A stretch of DNA of 64,000 bases, taken from Azomonas macrocytogenes (GTDB lineage Bacteria; Pseudomonadota; Gammaproteobacteria; Pseudomonadales; Pseudomonadaceae). The notes under the pieces were generated by a model. The model ran no database searches and was not told the DNA's origin. It worked only from the letters and a program-made list of their open reading frames with translations. The stretch covers positions 186,001 through 250,000 of the forward strand of contig NZ_JACHXI010000002.1 in NCBI RefSeq assembly GCF_014191985.1, written 5' to 3'. Positions 17,936 through 28,548 of the stretch are shown one piece after another. Every line of letters begins with the position of its first letter. The stretch's first letter is position 1. The position numbers were made by a program, and so were the translations under genes.

Positions 17936-19153
17936 TCAGGACAGCTTGCGATTCTTGCCGGCGGCGATACGCATGCGCAGCGCATTGAGCTTGATGAAGC
18001 CTGCCGCATCAGCCTGGTTGTAGGCGCCGCCATCTTCCTCGAAGGTGGCGATGTTGGCATCGAACAGCGAGTCATCCGACTTGCGTCCAGTGACGATGAC
18101 ATTGCCCTTGTACAGCTTCAGGCGTACTACGCCGTTCACGCTGGCCTGGGACGCATCGATCATCTGTTGCAGCATCAGGCGCTCAGGGCTCCACCAATAG
18201 CCGTTGTAGATCAGGCTGGCGTACTTGGGCATCAGCTCGTCCTTCAGGTGCGCCACTTCACGGTCGAGAGTGATCGACTCGATGGCCCGATGCGCTCGGA
18301 GCATAATGGTGCCGCCGGGGGTTTCGTAGCAGCCACGGGACTTCATGCCGACATAGCGGTTCTCGACGATGTCCAGGCGACCGATGCCGTTCTCGCCACC
18401 AATGCGGTTCAGTTCAGCCAGCACCTGCGCGGGGCTCATGTCCTTGCCGTCGATGGCAACGATATCGCCCTTGCGGTAGGTCAGCTCGAGATAGGTGGGC
18501 GTATCCGGCGCGGCCTCGGGAGACTTGGTCCAGCGCCACATGTCTTCCTCGTGCTCGGTCCAGGTGTCTTCCAGCACACCGCCCTCGTAGGAAATGTGCA
18601 GCAGGTTGGCATCCATGGAGTACGGAGATTTCTTCTTGCCGTGGCGCTCGATCGGGATGTTGTGCTTCTCGGCATAGTCCATCAGTTTTTCACGAGAGAG
18701 CAGATCCCATTCACGCCAGGGTGCGATTACCTTGACGCCTGGCTTGAGTGCATAGGCACCCAGCTCAAAACGCACCTGATCGTTGCCCTTGCCGGTGGCG
18801 CCATGGGAAATGGCATCGGCGCCGGTCTCGTTGGCGATCTCGATCAGGCGCTTGGCGATCAGCGGCCGGGCGATGGAAGTGCCGAGCAGGTATTCACCTT
18901 CGTAGAGGGTGTTGGCTCGGAACATCGGGAAAACAAAATCACGGACGAACTCTTCACGCAGGTCATCGATGAAGATTTCCTTGACCCCCAGGGCCTTGGC
19001 CTTGGCACGGGCCGGTTCGACCTCCTCGCCCTGGCCGAGGTCGGCGGTGAAGGTCACTACTTCGCAGTTATAGGTATCTTGCAGCCATTTGAGGATCACC
19101 GAGGTGTCCAGGCCACCGGAGTACGCCAGGACTACCTTCTTAACATCGGCCAT
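17936..19153 (-). CDS. argG: Argininosuccinate synthase
   Basis: 405 residues from the ATG giving [18 protein letters not shown]; this matches the length of the Pseudomonas enzyme, and a longer frame up to 19201 adds an unlikely 16 residues. The ATP pyrophosphatase motif AYSGGLDTS lies at 10-18. Joins citrulline and aspartate in arginine synthesis. It follows motY by 45 bases with no terminator, so both may share a transcript, though each is expected to have its own promoter. Confidence 0.97.
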   Translation of the reverse strand: MADVKKVVLAYSGGLDTSVILKWLQDTYNCEVVTFTADLGQGEEVEPARAKAKALGVKEIFIDDLREEFVRDFVFPMFRANTLYEGEYLLGTSIARPLIAKRLIEIANETGADAISHGATGKGNDQVRFELGAYALKPGVKVIAPWREWDLLSREKLMDYAEKHNIPIERHGKKKSPYSMDANLLHISYEGGVLEDTWTEHEEDMWRWTKSPEAAPDTPTYLELTYRKGDIVAIDGKDMSPAQVLAELNRIGGENGIGRLDIVENRYVGMKSRGCYETPGGTIMLRAHRAIESITLDREVAHLKDELMPKYASLIYNGYWWSPERLMLQQMIDASQASVNGVVRLKLYKGNVIVTGRKSDDSLFDANIATFEEDGGAYNQADAAGFIKLNALRMRIAAGKNRKLS

Positions 19154-19197
19154 TGCCATCCACTCCCGGGGTTTACGGAAAGGGGCGATTCTACTGG

Positions 19198-20130
19198 TCA
19201 CGACGGTGCTTTTACAGGGGCGCCGGCAGTCGGGGCAATGGTATTGGTCTTCTCGGCAGTCTTGCCGGCGGCCTCGACCGGCTCACGCTCGAGCTGTACC
19301 GTCACCCGGCGGTTTTTCAACCGGTTGGCCTTGCTGTTGTTGGGGACCAGCGGATAGCGCTCCCCGTGGAAGCGCATCACGATTGTCTCTGCCGGAATCC
19401 CCTTGGCCATCAGATACTGTTGCACTGCCAACGCGCGCCGACGCGACAGCTCACGATTGGTCAATCGGTCGCCACTATTGTCGGAATGCCCGTCGAGATA
19501 GATACGATTGACGCTGGAATCGACCTTCATATACTCCAGGATGGCGTTCAATCTGGTCTTTACCGAATCATCCAGCACGACATCGCTGCTCGGAATTACC
19601 AGCTGGACCTGCTTGAGCTGATCGAAGTTGTAAGGCAGCAGCTTGCCAGCGCAGGCTTGATAGTCTTCGTAGGCCCTGGTGAACCTGACCGGCAGCAAAC
19701 GCACTTCGAGCGAGCCATCACCACTCACGGTCCGATGGCGAACCAGAGGGCTGCGCCCTTCGAGCAGCCCCCCCAGCAACCTGCCGGCCTGAACCTGAGA
19801 GCTGTCGAACACGATGTCACCGGAGCGGATCGCCACGTTGCCGAGGGGAATATCCGCCTGACCCGGTTGCCAGGGTACAGCGGCGGCATACAGGCTGGCC
19901 GAGCCGTTGCCGAACCAGCGAACCGCTGAGCGAATACGAAACGTGGATTGCTCGCCAGCCTTGCGTACGAACTCACCAGTACCGAAGCCGGTGATCGGTT
20001 GCACCAGCCGGCATTCGAACTGGTCGCCTTCGACCTGCCATGTCACATTCTCCAGGCGCGTCTGGAAGGTCAGCGATTGCACGGGTGGACCGACCAGCAA
20101 GGCGGCCAGGACGAGCAGACGAAGGCGCAC
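19198..20130 (-). CDS. motY: Flagellar sodium/proton motor accessory protein MotY
   Basis: 310 residues with an N-terminal signal peptide (about 1-18). The C-terminal half has the OmpA-type peptidoglycan-binding fold: '[24 protein letters not shown]' region at about 213-236 and '[21 protein letters not shown]'. MotY forms the T-ring that fixes MotCD stators in polar flagella. A sigma-28 promoter stands 35 bases upstream. Gene order argG-motY-pyrC-rnt is that of Pseudomonas. Confidence 0.93.
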   Translation of the reverse strand: MRLRLLVLAALLVGPPVQSLTFQTRLENVTWQVEGDQFECRLVQPITGFGTGEFVRKAGEQSTFRIRSAVRWFGNGSASLYAAAVPWQPGQADIPLGNVAIRSGDIVFDSSQVQAGRLLGGLLEGRSPLVRHRTVSGDGSLEVRLLPVRFTRAYEDYQACAGKLLPYNFDQLKQVQLVIPSSDVVLDDSVKTRLNAILEYMKVDSSVNRIYLDGHSDNSGDRLTNRELSRRRALAVQQYLMAKGIPAETIVMRFHGERYPLVPNNSKANRLKNRRVTVQLEREPVEAAGKTAEKTNTIAPTAGAPVKAPS

Positions 20131-20164
20131 AGCAAACTCCGAAGCCAGGGTTGTCTACCCCTCA

Positions 20165-20192
20165 AATATCGGAAAAAGAGTAGAAAACTTGA
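20165..20192 (-). promoter_or_regulatory. Sigma-28 (FliA) promoter of motY
   Basis: On the minus strand TCAAG (20188-20192), then 15 bases, then CCGATATT (20165-20172). This matches the flagellar sigma factor consensus TCAAG-N15-(G)CCGATA. It points toward motY, 35 bases away. Confidence 0.75.
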
Positions 20193-20306
20193 GCTTTTCA
20201 CGTTTGATCGAGGAGCCTGTAATGCCTTCGGACAAGCCTGCGGCCCTTTGCCGGTTTTTTTCCGGTAGCATTCTTCAAATAGACAAAACCCCGCTTGGAA
20301 TCCCGC

Positions 20307-21350
20307 ATGACCGACCGACTGATCCTGTTGCGCCCCGACGATTGGCATATTCACCTGCGCGATGGAGCCGCCCTGCCGCATACAGTAATGGACGCAGCCC
20401 GCCAGTTCGGCCGCGCCATCGTCATGCCCAATCTGGTCCCACCCGTACGCAACGCAGCCGAAGCCGGCAGCTACCGTGAACGCATTCTGGCGGTACGCCC
20501 CCAGGGCAGCCGCTTCGAGCCGCTGATGGTGCTTTATCTCACCGACAGTACCCAACCGGATGATATTCGTGCAGCCAAGGCGACCGGTTTCGTCCACGCG
20601 GCCAAACTCTACCCGGCTGGCGCTACGACCAATTCGGACTCGGGTGTCACCCGGATCGACAATATTTTCGACGTACTGGAAACCATGGCCGAGGTGGGTT
20701 TGCCGCTGTTGGTACATGGCGAAGTAACGCGTGCCGAAATCGATATCTTCGACCGGGAAAAATACTTCATCGACGAACACATGACCCGGCTAACCGAGCG
20801 CTTCCCTACCCTGCGTATCGTGTTCGAGCACATCACTACCCGCGACGCGGCCCAGTTCGTCGAATCCGCCAATGCCAATGTCGGAGCCACCATCACTGCG
20901 CATCACCTGCTCTACAACCGCAATCACATGCTGGTAGGCGGTATCCGTCCGCATTTCTATTGCCTGCCGATTCTCAAGCGCAACGTCCATCAGCAAGCCT
21001 TGCTGGACGCGGCTACCAGCGGCAATCCCAAATTCTTCCTGGGCACTGATTCAGCCCCGCATGCCCGTCATACCAAAGAAGCCGCTTGTGGCTGCGCCGG
21101 TTGCTACACCGCCCATACGGCCCTTGAGCTGTACGCTGAGGCTTTCGACCAGCATGGTGCGCTGGATCGCCTGGAAGCCTTCGCCAGTCATTTCGGTGCG
21201 GATTTTTATGGCCTGCCACGCAACACCGAGCACGTCGTACTAGTCCGAGAAGACTGGACCTTGCCAGCCGAACTGCCTTTCGGAGACCGGGAGCTGATAC
21301 CGCTCCGCGCTGGTGAAACCTTGCGCTGGCGATTGGAGGAGCACGCATGA
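20307..21350 (+). CDS. pyrC: Dihydroorotase, class II
   Basis: 347 residues from the ATG giving [20 protein letters not shown]. Zinc-binding H14 and H16, the carboxylated lysine K100 in 'HAAKLYPAG', further His in 'LLVHGEV' and 'FEHITT', and the Asp of 'LGTDSAPH' are all present. Closes carbamoyl aspartate to dihydroorotate in pyrimidine synthesis. It is divergent from motY, and its last four bases overlap rnt (ATGA). The upstream TTG in frame was not used. It is zinc-dependent, and no Zur box is seen here. Confidence 0.96.
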   Translation: MTDRLILLRPDDWHIHLRDGAALPHTVMDAARQFGRAIVMPNLVPPVRNAAEAGSYRERILAVRPQGSRFEPLMVLYLTDSTQPDDIRAAKATGFVHAAKLYPAGATTNSDSGVTRIDNIFDVLETMAEVGLPLLVHGEVTRAEIDIFDREKYFIDEHMTRLTERFPTLRIVFEHITTRDAAQFVESANANVGATITAHHLLYNRNHMLVGGIRPHFYCLPILKRNVHQQALLDAATSGNPKFFLGTDSAPHARHTKEAACGCAGCYTAHTALELYAEAFDQHGALDRLEAFASHFGADFYGLPRNTEHVVLVREDWTLPAELPFGDRELIPLRAGETLRWRLEEHA

Positions 21351-22027
21351 ACGGCGATGCTGATGACGTACTAGACGATGACATGGAAATGGAGTGCGCG
21401 ATCTCCGGCAAACCGCGTACGCCCATGGCGCAGCGCTTTCGCGGCTATCTGCCAGTAGTGGTCGATGTGGAATGCGGCGGCTTCAATTGCCTGACCGATG
21501 CGTTATTGGAAATCGCCGCCGTTACCATCAACATGGACGAGCAAGGGCTGCTCTATCCCGATCACACCTATTTTTTCCGGGTCGAGCCATTCGAGGGTGC
21601 CAATATCGAAGCCGCCGCGCTGGAATTTACCGGCATCAAACTCGACCATCCCCTGCGCCAGGCGGTAGCCGAAGCTCATGCACTGACAGAAATCTTCCGC
21701 GGGGTACGCAAGGCGGTGAAGTCCAGTGGCTGCAAGCGAGCTATCCTGGTCGGCCACAACAGCAGTTTCGACCTTGGTTTCATGAATGCCGCCATCGCCC
21801 GCTGTGGTATGAAGCGCAATCCGTTTCATCCGTTTTCCAGCTTCGATACTGCAACCCTCGCCGGCCTTGCCTATGGCCAGACCGTGCTGGCCAAGGCCTG
21901 TCAGGCTGCCGGCATCGATTTCGACGGTCGCGAAGCTCACTCGGCCCGCTACGACACCGAAAAGACTGCCGAACTGTTCTGCGGTATCGTCAATCGCTGG
22001 CGGGAAATGGGCGGCTGGGTGGAATGA
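21347..22027 (+). CDS. rnt: Ribonuclease T
   Basis: 226 residues, DEDDh 3'-5' exonuclease that trims tRNA CCA ends and other stable RNAs. D40 and E42 of the first motif are in '[11 protein letters not shown]'; most RNase T have Thr where this has C43. Exo III is '[14 protein letters not shown]'. It starts inside the pyrC stop (ATGA), as in other pseudomonads, and ends before a strong terminator. The metal-binding residues are intact, so activity is expected. Confidence 0.95.
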   Translation: MNGDADDVLDDDMEMECAISGKPRTPMAQRFRGYLPVVVDVECGGFNCLTDALLEIAAVTINMDEQGLLYPDHTYFFRVEPFEGANIEAAALEFTGIKLDHPLRQAVAEAHALTEIFRGVRKAVKSSGCKRAILVGHNSSFDLGFMNAAIARCGMKRNPFHPFSSFDTATLAGLAYGQTVLAKACQAAGIDFDGREAHSARYDTEKTAELFCGIVNRWREMGGWVE

Positions 22028-22050
22028 GAAAAGGTAATTCCTACTGAATG

Positions 22051-22076
22051 AAAAAGGCGACCTGGGTCGCCTTTTT
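22051..22076. terminator. Bidirectional terminator between rnt and htpX
   Basis: AAAAAGGCGACC pairs with GGTCGCCTTTTT around a very short TG loop. Poly-A on one side and poly-T on the other allow use in both directions. Confidence 0.92.
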
Positions 22077-22098
22077 CATTTGCCCATTACCGGCCCTA

Positions 22099-22980
22099 CT
22101 AGCGTGAAAGCGCTTCGATGCGCTCCTCGAGCGGAGGGTGACTGAGGAACAAGCCTGCCAGACGGTTCTTGCCCGCCGAATTGATCCCGAAAGCGGTCAG
22201 GCTGTCCGGCATATGGACCGGAACATCCTGTTCGGCTCTCAGGCGCTGCAGGGCATGGATCATGGCCGTATTGCCTGCCAACCGAGCACCGGCTGCATCC
22301 GCCCGGAACTCGCGCCAGCGCGAGAACCACATAACGATGATGGTGGCGAGAATACCCAGAACCAGTTCCGCCACGATGGTGGCTATGTAGAAGGCAACAC
22401 CTTGGCCTTCCTCGTTCTTGAATATCACCTTGTCCACAAAATTGCCGATGATTCGCGCAAAGAACATGACAAAGGTGTTCACTACACCCTGAATCAGTGC
22501 CAGGGTGACCATATCGCCATTGGCAACGTGCCCAATTTCATGGGCGAGTACAGCGCGAACCTCATCTGGTGAAAATCGCTCCAGCAAACCCTGGCTGACC
22601 GCAACCAGCGCATCGTTTTTGTTCCATCCCGTCGCAAAGGCATTCGCCTCGTAAGCTGGAAAGATACCTACTTCAGGCATCTTGATTCCGGCCTCGCGAG
22701 AGAGCTGCTCGACGGTTTGCAGCAACCATTGTTCATGGCGAGTACGCGGCTGGTTGATGATTTCCGTGCGGGTACCCATCTTCGCCATCCATTTGGAGAT
22801 GAACAGCGAAAACAGCGAACCGGCGAAACCGAATACACCACAAAATACCAGCAGTTGCTGCAAATCCAGGTCAATACCATTGGCGGCCATGAAACCGTTG
22901 AAGCCAAACAGGCTCAGCGTAATGCTGGCAATGAACAGCACAGCCAGGTTGGTTGCCAGGAACAGCAATATTCGCATCAT
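22099..22980 (-). CDS. htpX: Membrane zinc protease HtpX
   Basis: 293 residues from the first of two ATGs, preceded by GGAG at about ten bases; a start up to 23055 would add an unlikely 25 residues. Four membrane segments; the metalloprotease motif HEIGH lies at about 140-144 with the later Glu in 'EFRADAAGA'. Degrades damaged inner-membrane proteins with FtsH. A TTGAAT-N17-TATATA promoter lies upstream. Gene and length are typical. Confidence 0.96.
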   Translation of the reverse strand: MMRILLFLATNLAVLFIASITLSLFGFNGFMAANGIDLDLQQLLVFCGVFGFAGSLFSLFISKWMAKMGTRTEIINQPRTRHEQWLLQTVEQLSREAGIKMPEVGIFPAYEANAFATGWNKNDALVAVSQGLLERFSPDEVRAVLAHEIGHVANGDMVTLALIQGVVNTFVMFFARIIGNFVDKVIFKNEEGQGVAFYIATIVAELVLGILATIIVMWFSRWREFRADAAGARLAGNTAMIHALQRLRAEQDVPVHMPDSLTAFGINSAGKNRLAGLFLSHPPLEERIEALSR

Positions 22981-23026
22981 GGATAACGCGTCTCCTAAAA
23001 CAGAGAAAGGCATGTTTCTGCGGGGG

Positions 23027-23055
23027 TATATAAGGCAGGGATATCGGCTATTCAA
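23027..23055 (-). promoter_or_regulatory. Probable htpX promoter
   Basis: On the minus strand TTGAAT (23050-23055), 17 bases, TATATA (23027-23032), about 47 bases before the htpX start. HtpX is stress-induced in other bacteria; the match here is to the housekeeping type. Confidence 0.6.
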
Positions 23056-23267
23056 CTAGATGACTATTTCAATCTGTGTCCTATACCTGCCGCTTCAAAG
23101 CGTACTCCCATATAAGGCATGATTCGACAGTGGAGAATAGGTGGATCGAGCGCGACTCCAGGCTCGATTGAGCAATTCAGTCTCATCATGAGATAACTTG
23201 GCGTGATCAATTCGTTCCGTTATGGTCAACTGGCGCTCTTCCATCAATCGCAGCCACAGGAAAATCC

Positions 23268-24200
23268 ATGGCAGGCAGTAACCTTCTCGCTCTTATCGAC
23301 GACATCGCCACGCTGCTCGATGATATCTCGCTCATGACCAAGGTCGCTGCCAAGAAAACTGCCGGTGTGCTCGGCGATGACCTGGCTCTGAACGCCGAAC
23401 AAGTCACCGGGTTGAAGGCTGATCGCGAGTTACCCGTAGTCTGGGCAGTGTGCAAGGGATCGCTGGCCAACAAGGTAATCTTGGTTCCTGCAGCCTTGCT
23501 TATCAGTGCCTTCATCCCGTGGGCAATTACCCCGCTACTGATGATTGGTGGAGCCTATCTGTGCTTCGAAGGCTTCGAGAAAGTGGCGCATAAATTCTTT
23601 CACAGCAAAGAAGAGGATGCTGCCCGCAAGGCAGAACACCGCAAAGCCCTGGCCGATTCGAGTGTCGACCTGGTGGCGCTGGAGCGCGAGAAAATCAAAG
23701 GAGCTATCCGGACCGATTTCATTCTTTCCGCCGAAATCGTCGCCATTGCCCTAGGCAGCGTTGCGCAGGCGCCGCTTAGCCAGCAGGTCATGGTGCTGTC
23801 CATCCTGGCGATAGGCTTGACCGTCGGGGTCTATGGCCTGGTCGCAGCCATCGTCAGGCTGGACGATGCCGGTATCTATCTGAGCAACAAAGGAGGCCTG
23901 GCGGCATCCCTGGGTAAAGGACTGCTGACTCTGGCGCCCTGGCTGATGAAAAGCCTGTCCGTAATCGGAACCGTGGCAATGTTCCTGGTAGGCGGTGGCA
24001 TTCTTACTCATGGCATCCCGGTTCTGCACGAACTGATCGAGCATGCAGAACATGCGCTTGCCAGCCAAGCGGGCATCGGCATCATTGCCTCGGCGCTTCC
24101 CATCCTGCTCAATATTTTGTGTGGAGCGGTCGCCGGCGCCCTGGTATTGGCCGTGGTCAAACTCGTCGGCAGTCTGCTGCCTTCCCGAAACAAAGACTGA
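23268..24200 (+). CDS. DUF808 (YedI-like) inner-membrane protein
   Basis: 310 residues. The N terminus '[36 protein letters not shown]' region with '[13 protein letters not shown]' identifies the DUF808/YedI family. Several hydrophobic helices at about 70-95, 155-185, 215-240 and 270-300. AGGA is nine bases before the ATG. Function of the family is not known; some members are thought to be transporter-like. Neighbours, htpX and an aldo/keto reductase, give no clear clue. Confidence 0.85.
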   Translation: MAGSNLLALIDDIATLLDDISLMTKVAAKKTAGVLGDDLALNAEQVTGLKADRELPVVWAVCKGSLANKVILVPAALLISAFIPWAITPLLMIGGAYLCFEGFEKVAHKFFHSKEEDAARKAEHRKALADSSVDLVALEREKIKGAIRTDFILSAEIVAIALGSVAQAPLSQQVMVLSILAIGLTVGVYGLVAAIVRLDDAGIYLSNKGGLAASLGKGLLTLAPWLMKSLSVIGTVAMFLVGGGILTHGIPVLHELIEHAEHALASQAGIGIIASALPILLNILCGAVAGALVLAVVKLVGSLLPSRNKD

Positions 24201-24339
24201 ATCAGCATCACCACCTTGCTGAAATGTTCAAGCAGCACGTTTCAGCAAGCGGTGCCAGATTGAATTGAACATCGATAGCGTTCGTCCCTCCTACAAAGCA
24301 TCAATCACGCAATTGCACCAGAGATATGAAGGAGGGTAC

Positions 24340-25206
24340 ATGCCCACTCCCCAGGTTCGCTTCCCCGCTGGCGCTACCGTGCCTGCCATCGGCCAGGGTA
24401 CGTGGCATATGGGCGAACAGGCATCACGCCGCGACGATGAGATCAGGGCCCTGCAACTAGGTGTGGATCTGGGACTGACGTTGATCGATACCGCCGAAAT
24501 GTACGGCGATGGCAGTGCCGAAGAAGTGGTTGGCAAAGCCATTCGCGGACGACGTGACAAGGTCTTTCTGGTAAGCAAGGTCCTCCCCAGCAACGCGCGC
24601 CACAATGCCGTGATCGATGCTTGCGAGCGTAGTCTCAAGCGGCTGGCTACGGATCGTCTGGATCTATATTTACTGCATTGGCGCTCCTCGACACCCTTGG
24701 AGGAAACCCTCAGCGCCTTCGAGCAACTGATCAAACAAGGCAAGATCCGCCACTATGGCGTATCCAATTTCGATGCCGACGACATGCAGGAGTTGGCTGG
24801 TAAGTCATTCGGCCAGCAATGTCAGACCAATCAGGTGCTCTATAATCTGGGCTCGCGCGGTATCGATTTCGATCTGCTTCCGCTGATGGCCGAGCGGCAC
24901 ATACCAGTCATGGCTTATTGCCCCCTGGCTCAAGCCGGTGCGCTGGACGGTACGCTTTGGAAGAATGCCCAGCTTCGATCCATCGCCGAAAAGCATCAGG
25001 CAACGGTTGGCCAGATCCTCCTGGCCTGGAGTATTCGTCCACAAGCGAATACCTACCCGGTGCTGGCCATTCCCAAGGCAACCGAACCGCAACATGTCAG
25101 AGAAAATGCTGCCGCCCTCGATATCCAACTCGATGCACAAGACCTGGCATTGCTGGATCGCGCCTTTCCGGCGCCGACCCGAAAGGTATTGCTGGATATC
25201 ATCTGA
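24340..25206 (+). CDS. Aldo/keto reductase
   Basis: 288 residues, from an ATG after GGAGGG. A TIM-barrel NADPH-dependent reductase with the catalytic tetrad Asp-Tyr-Lys-His: 'LIDTAEMYGDG', 'FLVSKV' and 'LYLLHWR'. 'IGQGTWHMGE' at the N terminus is like YeaE and related enzymes, which reduce methylglyoxal and other aldehydes. The substrate cannot be read from sequence. The frame also opens upstream at 24265 but without a ribosome site. Confidence 0.88.
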   Translation: MPTPQVRFPAGATVPAIGQGTWHMGEQASRRDDEIRALQLGVDLGLTLIDTAEMYGDGSAEEVVGKAIRGRRDKVFLVSKVLPSNARHNAVIDACERSLKRLATDRLDLYLLHWRSSTPLEETLSAFEQLIKQGKIRHYGVSNFDADDMQELAGKSFGQQCQTNQVLYNLGSRGIDFDLLPLMAERHIPVMAYCPLAQAGALDGTLWKNAQLRSIAEKHQATVGQILLAWSIRPQANTYPVLAIPKATEPQHVRENAAALDIQLDAQDLALLDRAFPAPTRKVLLDII

Positions 25207-25470
25207 CAGATCGAAATAGAAAATCGGCCCGGCTTCGAACAACCGCTGTATCTGAACTCATCGACCATGATTCATGGAGGTATAAACGCTATCCACATCT
25301 CCGCCACTCTTCATTCGCGGCTTGCTACGTTGAAAAAATCAATTAATTGCCATTACTAACAGCCCAAAAAGCGTGCAAATAAAAGGGTAAATTCGCGACA
25401 GTAAGCCTACAGCCCCCCTGAAGCGGCTATCATTCAAGACCACCCGTTTCTCTTGAGGGAGAGGTGCCCG

Positions 25471-25830
25471 ATGAAATACCAGCTAATTTCCCCTTTTCAT
25501 CCGCTGCAGATTCCCGTGGGGCTGCTGGTCTGGTGTCTGTGGTTCATGGCTTTCTATGGTGGATTGTCGGTTGCCTGTTCGGTAAGCCCGCCTAATCCTG
25601 CCAATGGCCCCTTCACTTGGCTCAACGGATGCCTTGGTCTGTTCACCCTTGCAACCTTCACATTTCTGGCGAGGATGGCCTGGAAAGCCTGGAGCCTGGC
25701 CAGGACATCGGAGGAACTCGACGAACGACAACTGGTTGTCACTCGTCTGGCTGGCTATGTCTATACCGTTGCAGCACTGGCCACTCTGCTCATGGGCGTA
25801 CCGCTGATCCAGCTTCCCCCCTGCGTTTGA
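25471..25830 (+). CDS. Small three-to-four-helix membrane protein, unknown
   Basis: 119 residues with hydrophobic stretches at about 13-37, 50-70 and 88-112. GAGAGG precedes the ATG by seven bases. 'ARTSEELDERQLVVTRLAGYVYTVAALATLLM' includes a conserved-looking acidic stretch between helices. No family is recognised. Runs convergent with the DUF4105 gene with a 60-base gap and no clear terminator. Confidence 0.7.
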   Translation: MKYQLISPFHPLQIPVGLLVWCLWFMAFYGGLSVACSVSPPNPANGPFTWLNGCLGLFTLATFTFLARMAWKAWSLARTSEELDERQLVVTRLAGYVYTVAALATLLMGVPLIQLPPCV

Positions 25831-25890
25831 TGCCCTTCCATCGAGCTCTCAGAGCGATTACAGCCTTCTCTGAAGTCGCCGTACAATCCT

Positions 25891-27744
25891 TCAGAAGAAG
25901 TACCAGCGCAAGGAAAGCTGCAGTTCGCTGATCGGTTCGGAAAACTTGCTGAACTCGCGCTTGGCCGACAGGCGCAGCCCCAGTTCATCCGTCAGCTCCA
26001 GTTGCTGAGTGAGATGGATCCGCCGACGGATTTCACCATTGTGAAAGTAATCGCTATCAGCTTCCAGCAACATATTGCCGAACGTATTACGCCAAAGTAG
26101 TCCCGTATCGAAGCCCATGGCCGGGCCAAGAAAAGCACCAAAATCCGGGTTATGCTCAACTCTTGCGGTCGCGAAGGCAAAACCTAGCAGGTTATCGCTC
26201 CATTGCCGGCTGAAACCGGCCCCGCCGCTCACATGGGCAACCAGAACTTCATCGTCTCCATCCCCTGGAGCCCGCTGCAAACCTCCGGTGACTTGCCAGG
26301 ATAGTGGCTTGAGCAATTCGCCACGCGGCGCCAAAGAGCGGATATTGACCAGGTCGAAGCGTTGCAATTGCCAATGATTGTCTTCGTACTGCCGCAGTGC
26401 GGCCCGGAACATTTCAATCTGCGCTCCCAATGGAAAACCTTTCAAGTTATCCACCAGATCATGGTAGGCCATACGCAGGCCATACTCGGCGTAGGCCCGA
26501 TCCTCCCGGCTCCCTACACCAAATTCGAAGGTGCGCGATTTATGTCCGCTTTCCGGCCGCTCAGGACGCTGTATCTCCAGAGGCGGTGGTGAATCGCGAT
26601 TGATCGCCTGCAGCAGCGAATAGCTGCGCCTGGCGGCATCGGCATCGCGCTCCTTGCTGGTAACCTTGTACCTGATGAAACGATAGGCACCATCCTGAAT
26701 CAGTGCTCGCCGCTCGACAGGCAATGCCAAAAAAGCCGGATCCTGCAAATAATGCTCGTCTTCCGCCAGCTTACTTACCCACTGCTGTTCGTCGTGATTC
26801 AGCGGTTTAATCCGAGTCATCAGTTCCCGCTCGCGGGAAGGACGGTATTTCACTCCAGCCATCATATCCGCATCCCTGACAGCACGAATCGTATCTGTCG
26901 GAATCGCCGTGAGCGAAAATGGCCCAGTCAGAGAAATACCTGGGCGAGCCACTTCCAGCAGTTCAAGCAGCCGGTAGGCGCAATTTTCATCGAAGAAGAA
27001 GTAGTCGAATCGCGTGTCCTGCAATTCCCAGACATGCTCGATCATGCGGGCCGTTTCGTCAGGTGTCAGATCCAGTGGATACTCCCACAAATCACGGTTT
27101 TCGAGCCGGCTGTATTCGGCAATCTTTTCGTAATAGGGCTGGATCACGAACAAGCCCGGATACCCCCCCATTAGTCCCTTCCAAGCATAAAGAAGGCTGT
27201 TATCGGCATCATCGATATTGGCACCGAAACTCAGCGAATAGCTTAACAAAGCGCTGCCGCTATCCTTCATTCCTGACGGATCGATTCGCAGTAACGTATG
27301 CCCGAAAATGGATGATGGACTGTTGAGAAAAGCTGCGGGGAAAACCATGGCGGCACTATGCGGATCGATGGTGTGATACCACTGACGATAGTTATCGCAT
27401 GGTAATGCTGGCAGGTCGTCCAATTTCAGATGATTGCGTAACCAGTGGGTACGTGCCGGATAAACACATTGTGGATGTTTGTCGCCCAGCGTCATAGGCT
27501 TGTAAAGCCCTTCCAGCGTGGCAAGCAGTTCGGCATATGGATCTTTGGCACCCTGCTCGGCCAGGAAAAAGCGTTTGTCGTTGACATGGCTGTACCATCT
27601 GCCCGAGCTGTCGTGCTGATAATGGCCAAGGAGAAGCCAGAATGGGTCTTCGGAAAGGCGTTGAAGAGATGAATCAGGTCGAGGAGCAGCTGAAAGCAGA
27701 GTCCAGACGCCCGTCAGCAATAGGGAAAACAAGCATCTGCGCAT
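25891..27744 (-). CDS. DUF4105 (Lnb N-terminal domain) exported protein
   Basis: 617 residues with a signal peptide at about 1-20. The N-terminal domain is DUF4105/Lnb-type: H149 in 'FGHTLLRID' and C255 in 'FDENCAYRLLELL' are the invariant His and Cys, which suggests a cysteine-protease or acyltransferase-like fold. The C-terminal 250 residues look like an antiparallel beta-barrel, ending in an aromatic residue (LRWYFF), as in outer-membrane proteins. So it probably sits in the outer membrane or periplasm. In Gram-positives Lnb modifies lipoproteins; transfer of that role is inference. The DUF3015 gene is 86 bases upstream. Confidence 0.75.
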   Translation of the reverse strand: MRRCLFSLLLTGVWTLLSAAPRPDSSLQRLSEDPFWLLLGHYQHDSSGRWYSHVNDKRFFLAEQGAKDPYAELLATLEGLYKPMTLGDKHPQCVYPARTHWLRNHLKLDDLPALPCDNYRQWYHTIDPHSAAMVFPAAFLNSPSSIFGHTLLRIDPSGMKDSGSALLSYSLSFGANIDDADNSLLYAWKGLMGGYPGLFVIQPYYEKIAEYSRLENRDLWEYPLDLTPDETARMIEHVWELQDTRFDYFFFDENCAYRLLELLEVARPGISLTGPFSLTAIPTDTIRAVRDADMMAGVKYRPSRERELMTRIKPLNHDEQQWVSKLAEDEHYLQDPAFLALPVERRALIQDGAYRFIRYKVTSKERDADAARRSYSLLQAINRDSPPPLEIQRPERPESGHKSRTFEFGVGSREDRAYAEYGLRMAYHDLVDNLKGFPLGAQIEMFRAALRQYEDNHWQLQRFDLVNIRSLAPRGELLKPLSWQVTGGLQRAPGDGDDEVLVAHVSGGAGFSRQWSDNLLGFAFATARVEHNPDFGAFLGPAMGFDTGLLWRNTFGNMLLEADSDYFHNGEIRRRIHLTQQLELTDELGLRLSAKREFSKFSEPISELQLSLRWYFF

Positions 27745-27830
27745 GGTGTTTCAATTCGATACCAACAGGCCCTGGCACAGCGCCCAAAGAAACGGACCGG
27801 GCGCTGTAGGAGTTAAGCAAAGGCAGCTGA

Positions 27831-28322
27831 TCAGGCCTGATCGGCAACGTAGCGGGCCAGACGCTCATCGCCTTTCATCACACTGAAAGTCGCATCGAGA
27901 ACCTGTTCAGCAGTGACATCGGCCGAACTGAATATTTGCGAGAAGTGGTCGTGGGTAACCGAAATGAAGTGAGCGCGATCCTCAGGTTTTACTCCCAGAA
28001 CGACGGCGTAGGTAGTCAAGGCTTCGCCTTCCCCTTTGGCCATGTCCTCGGAAAGCTCGTCCATCATGTTGCCGACCAGCAGCATCGGCTTACCACCATA
28101 GGTCAGCGCGCCATCGGTACGACATCCGTTGGTACCCGTGGTCATACCGGACGTGGCATTACCGGAAGAACCATTGGTAGTCGAAGCAACAATGTGGGAA
28201 GGCAGTCCCCGCTGCCCTTTGAACAGCATATTGCCCCAGCCGCAATCCGGGCCACCAGGTGCCTCGGCAAAAGCGTTCAAGGAGGCAGCGGCAAGCAATG
28301 AACCAAGAAGAATCCTTCTCAT
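27831..28322 (-). CDS. DUF3015 exported protein
   Basis: 163 residues, signal peptide at about 1-19 (SLNAFA). 'PDCGWGNMLFKGQRGLPSHIVASTTNG' region and 'SGMTTGTNGC' are typical of DUF3015, a periplasmic family common in Pseudomonas and often adjacent to DUF4105 genes. Two cysteines (about 27 and 67) may form a disulfide. It may be co-transcribed with the DUF4105 gene. Function unknown. Confidence 0.8.
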   Translation of the reverse strand: MRRILLGSLLAAASLNAFAEAPGGPDCGWGNMLFKGQRGLPSHIVASTTNGSSGNATSGMTTGTNGCRTDGALTYGGKPMLLVGNMMDELSEDMAKGEGEALTTYAVVLGVKPEDRAHFISVTHDHFSQIFSSADVTAEQVLDATFSVMKGDERLARYVADQA

Positions 28323-28461
28323 ATTTATCTCTCTTTATATGGGTTTGTCGCTTGAGACAGAGTGTCGTGATGCTTTTGCTTTATAGCCAAAGACTTTCGA
28401 TAGCGCTTCCCGAAATACACAAAAAAGAACGAGCGGTATCTGGCAAACCATTCGATATTGC

Positions 28462-28483
28462 GCAGAGGCACTGCAGAGGCACT
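28462..28483. repeat. Perfect 11-bp tandem duplication
   Basis: GCAGAGGCACT occurs twice head to tail between the efp terminator and the DUF3015 gene. Looks like a slippage duplication. Confidence 0.8.
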
Positions 28484-28498
28484 AATAAATAACACATT

Positions 28499-28535
28499 AA
28501 AAACCCGACGCTGTGTTACACAGGGTCGGGTTTTT
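28499..28535 (-). terminator. efp terminator
   Basis: AAAAACCCGAC and GTCGGGTTTTT form an 11-bp stem, extended by CTGTG and CACAG around TTA with one G/G mismatch. It lies 13 bases after efp on the minus strand and would also work in the other direction. Confidence 0.92.
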
Positions 28536-28548
28536 GATCTCGATCAAA

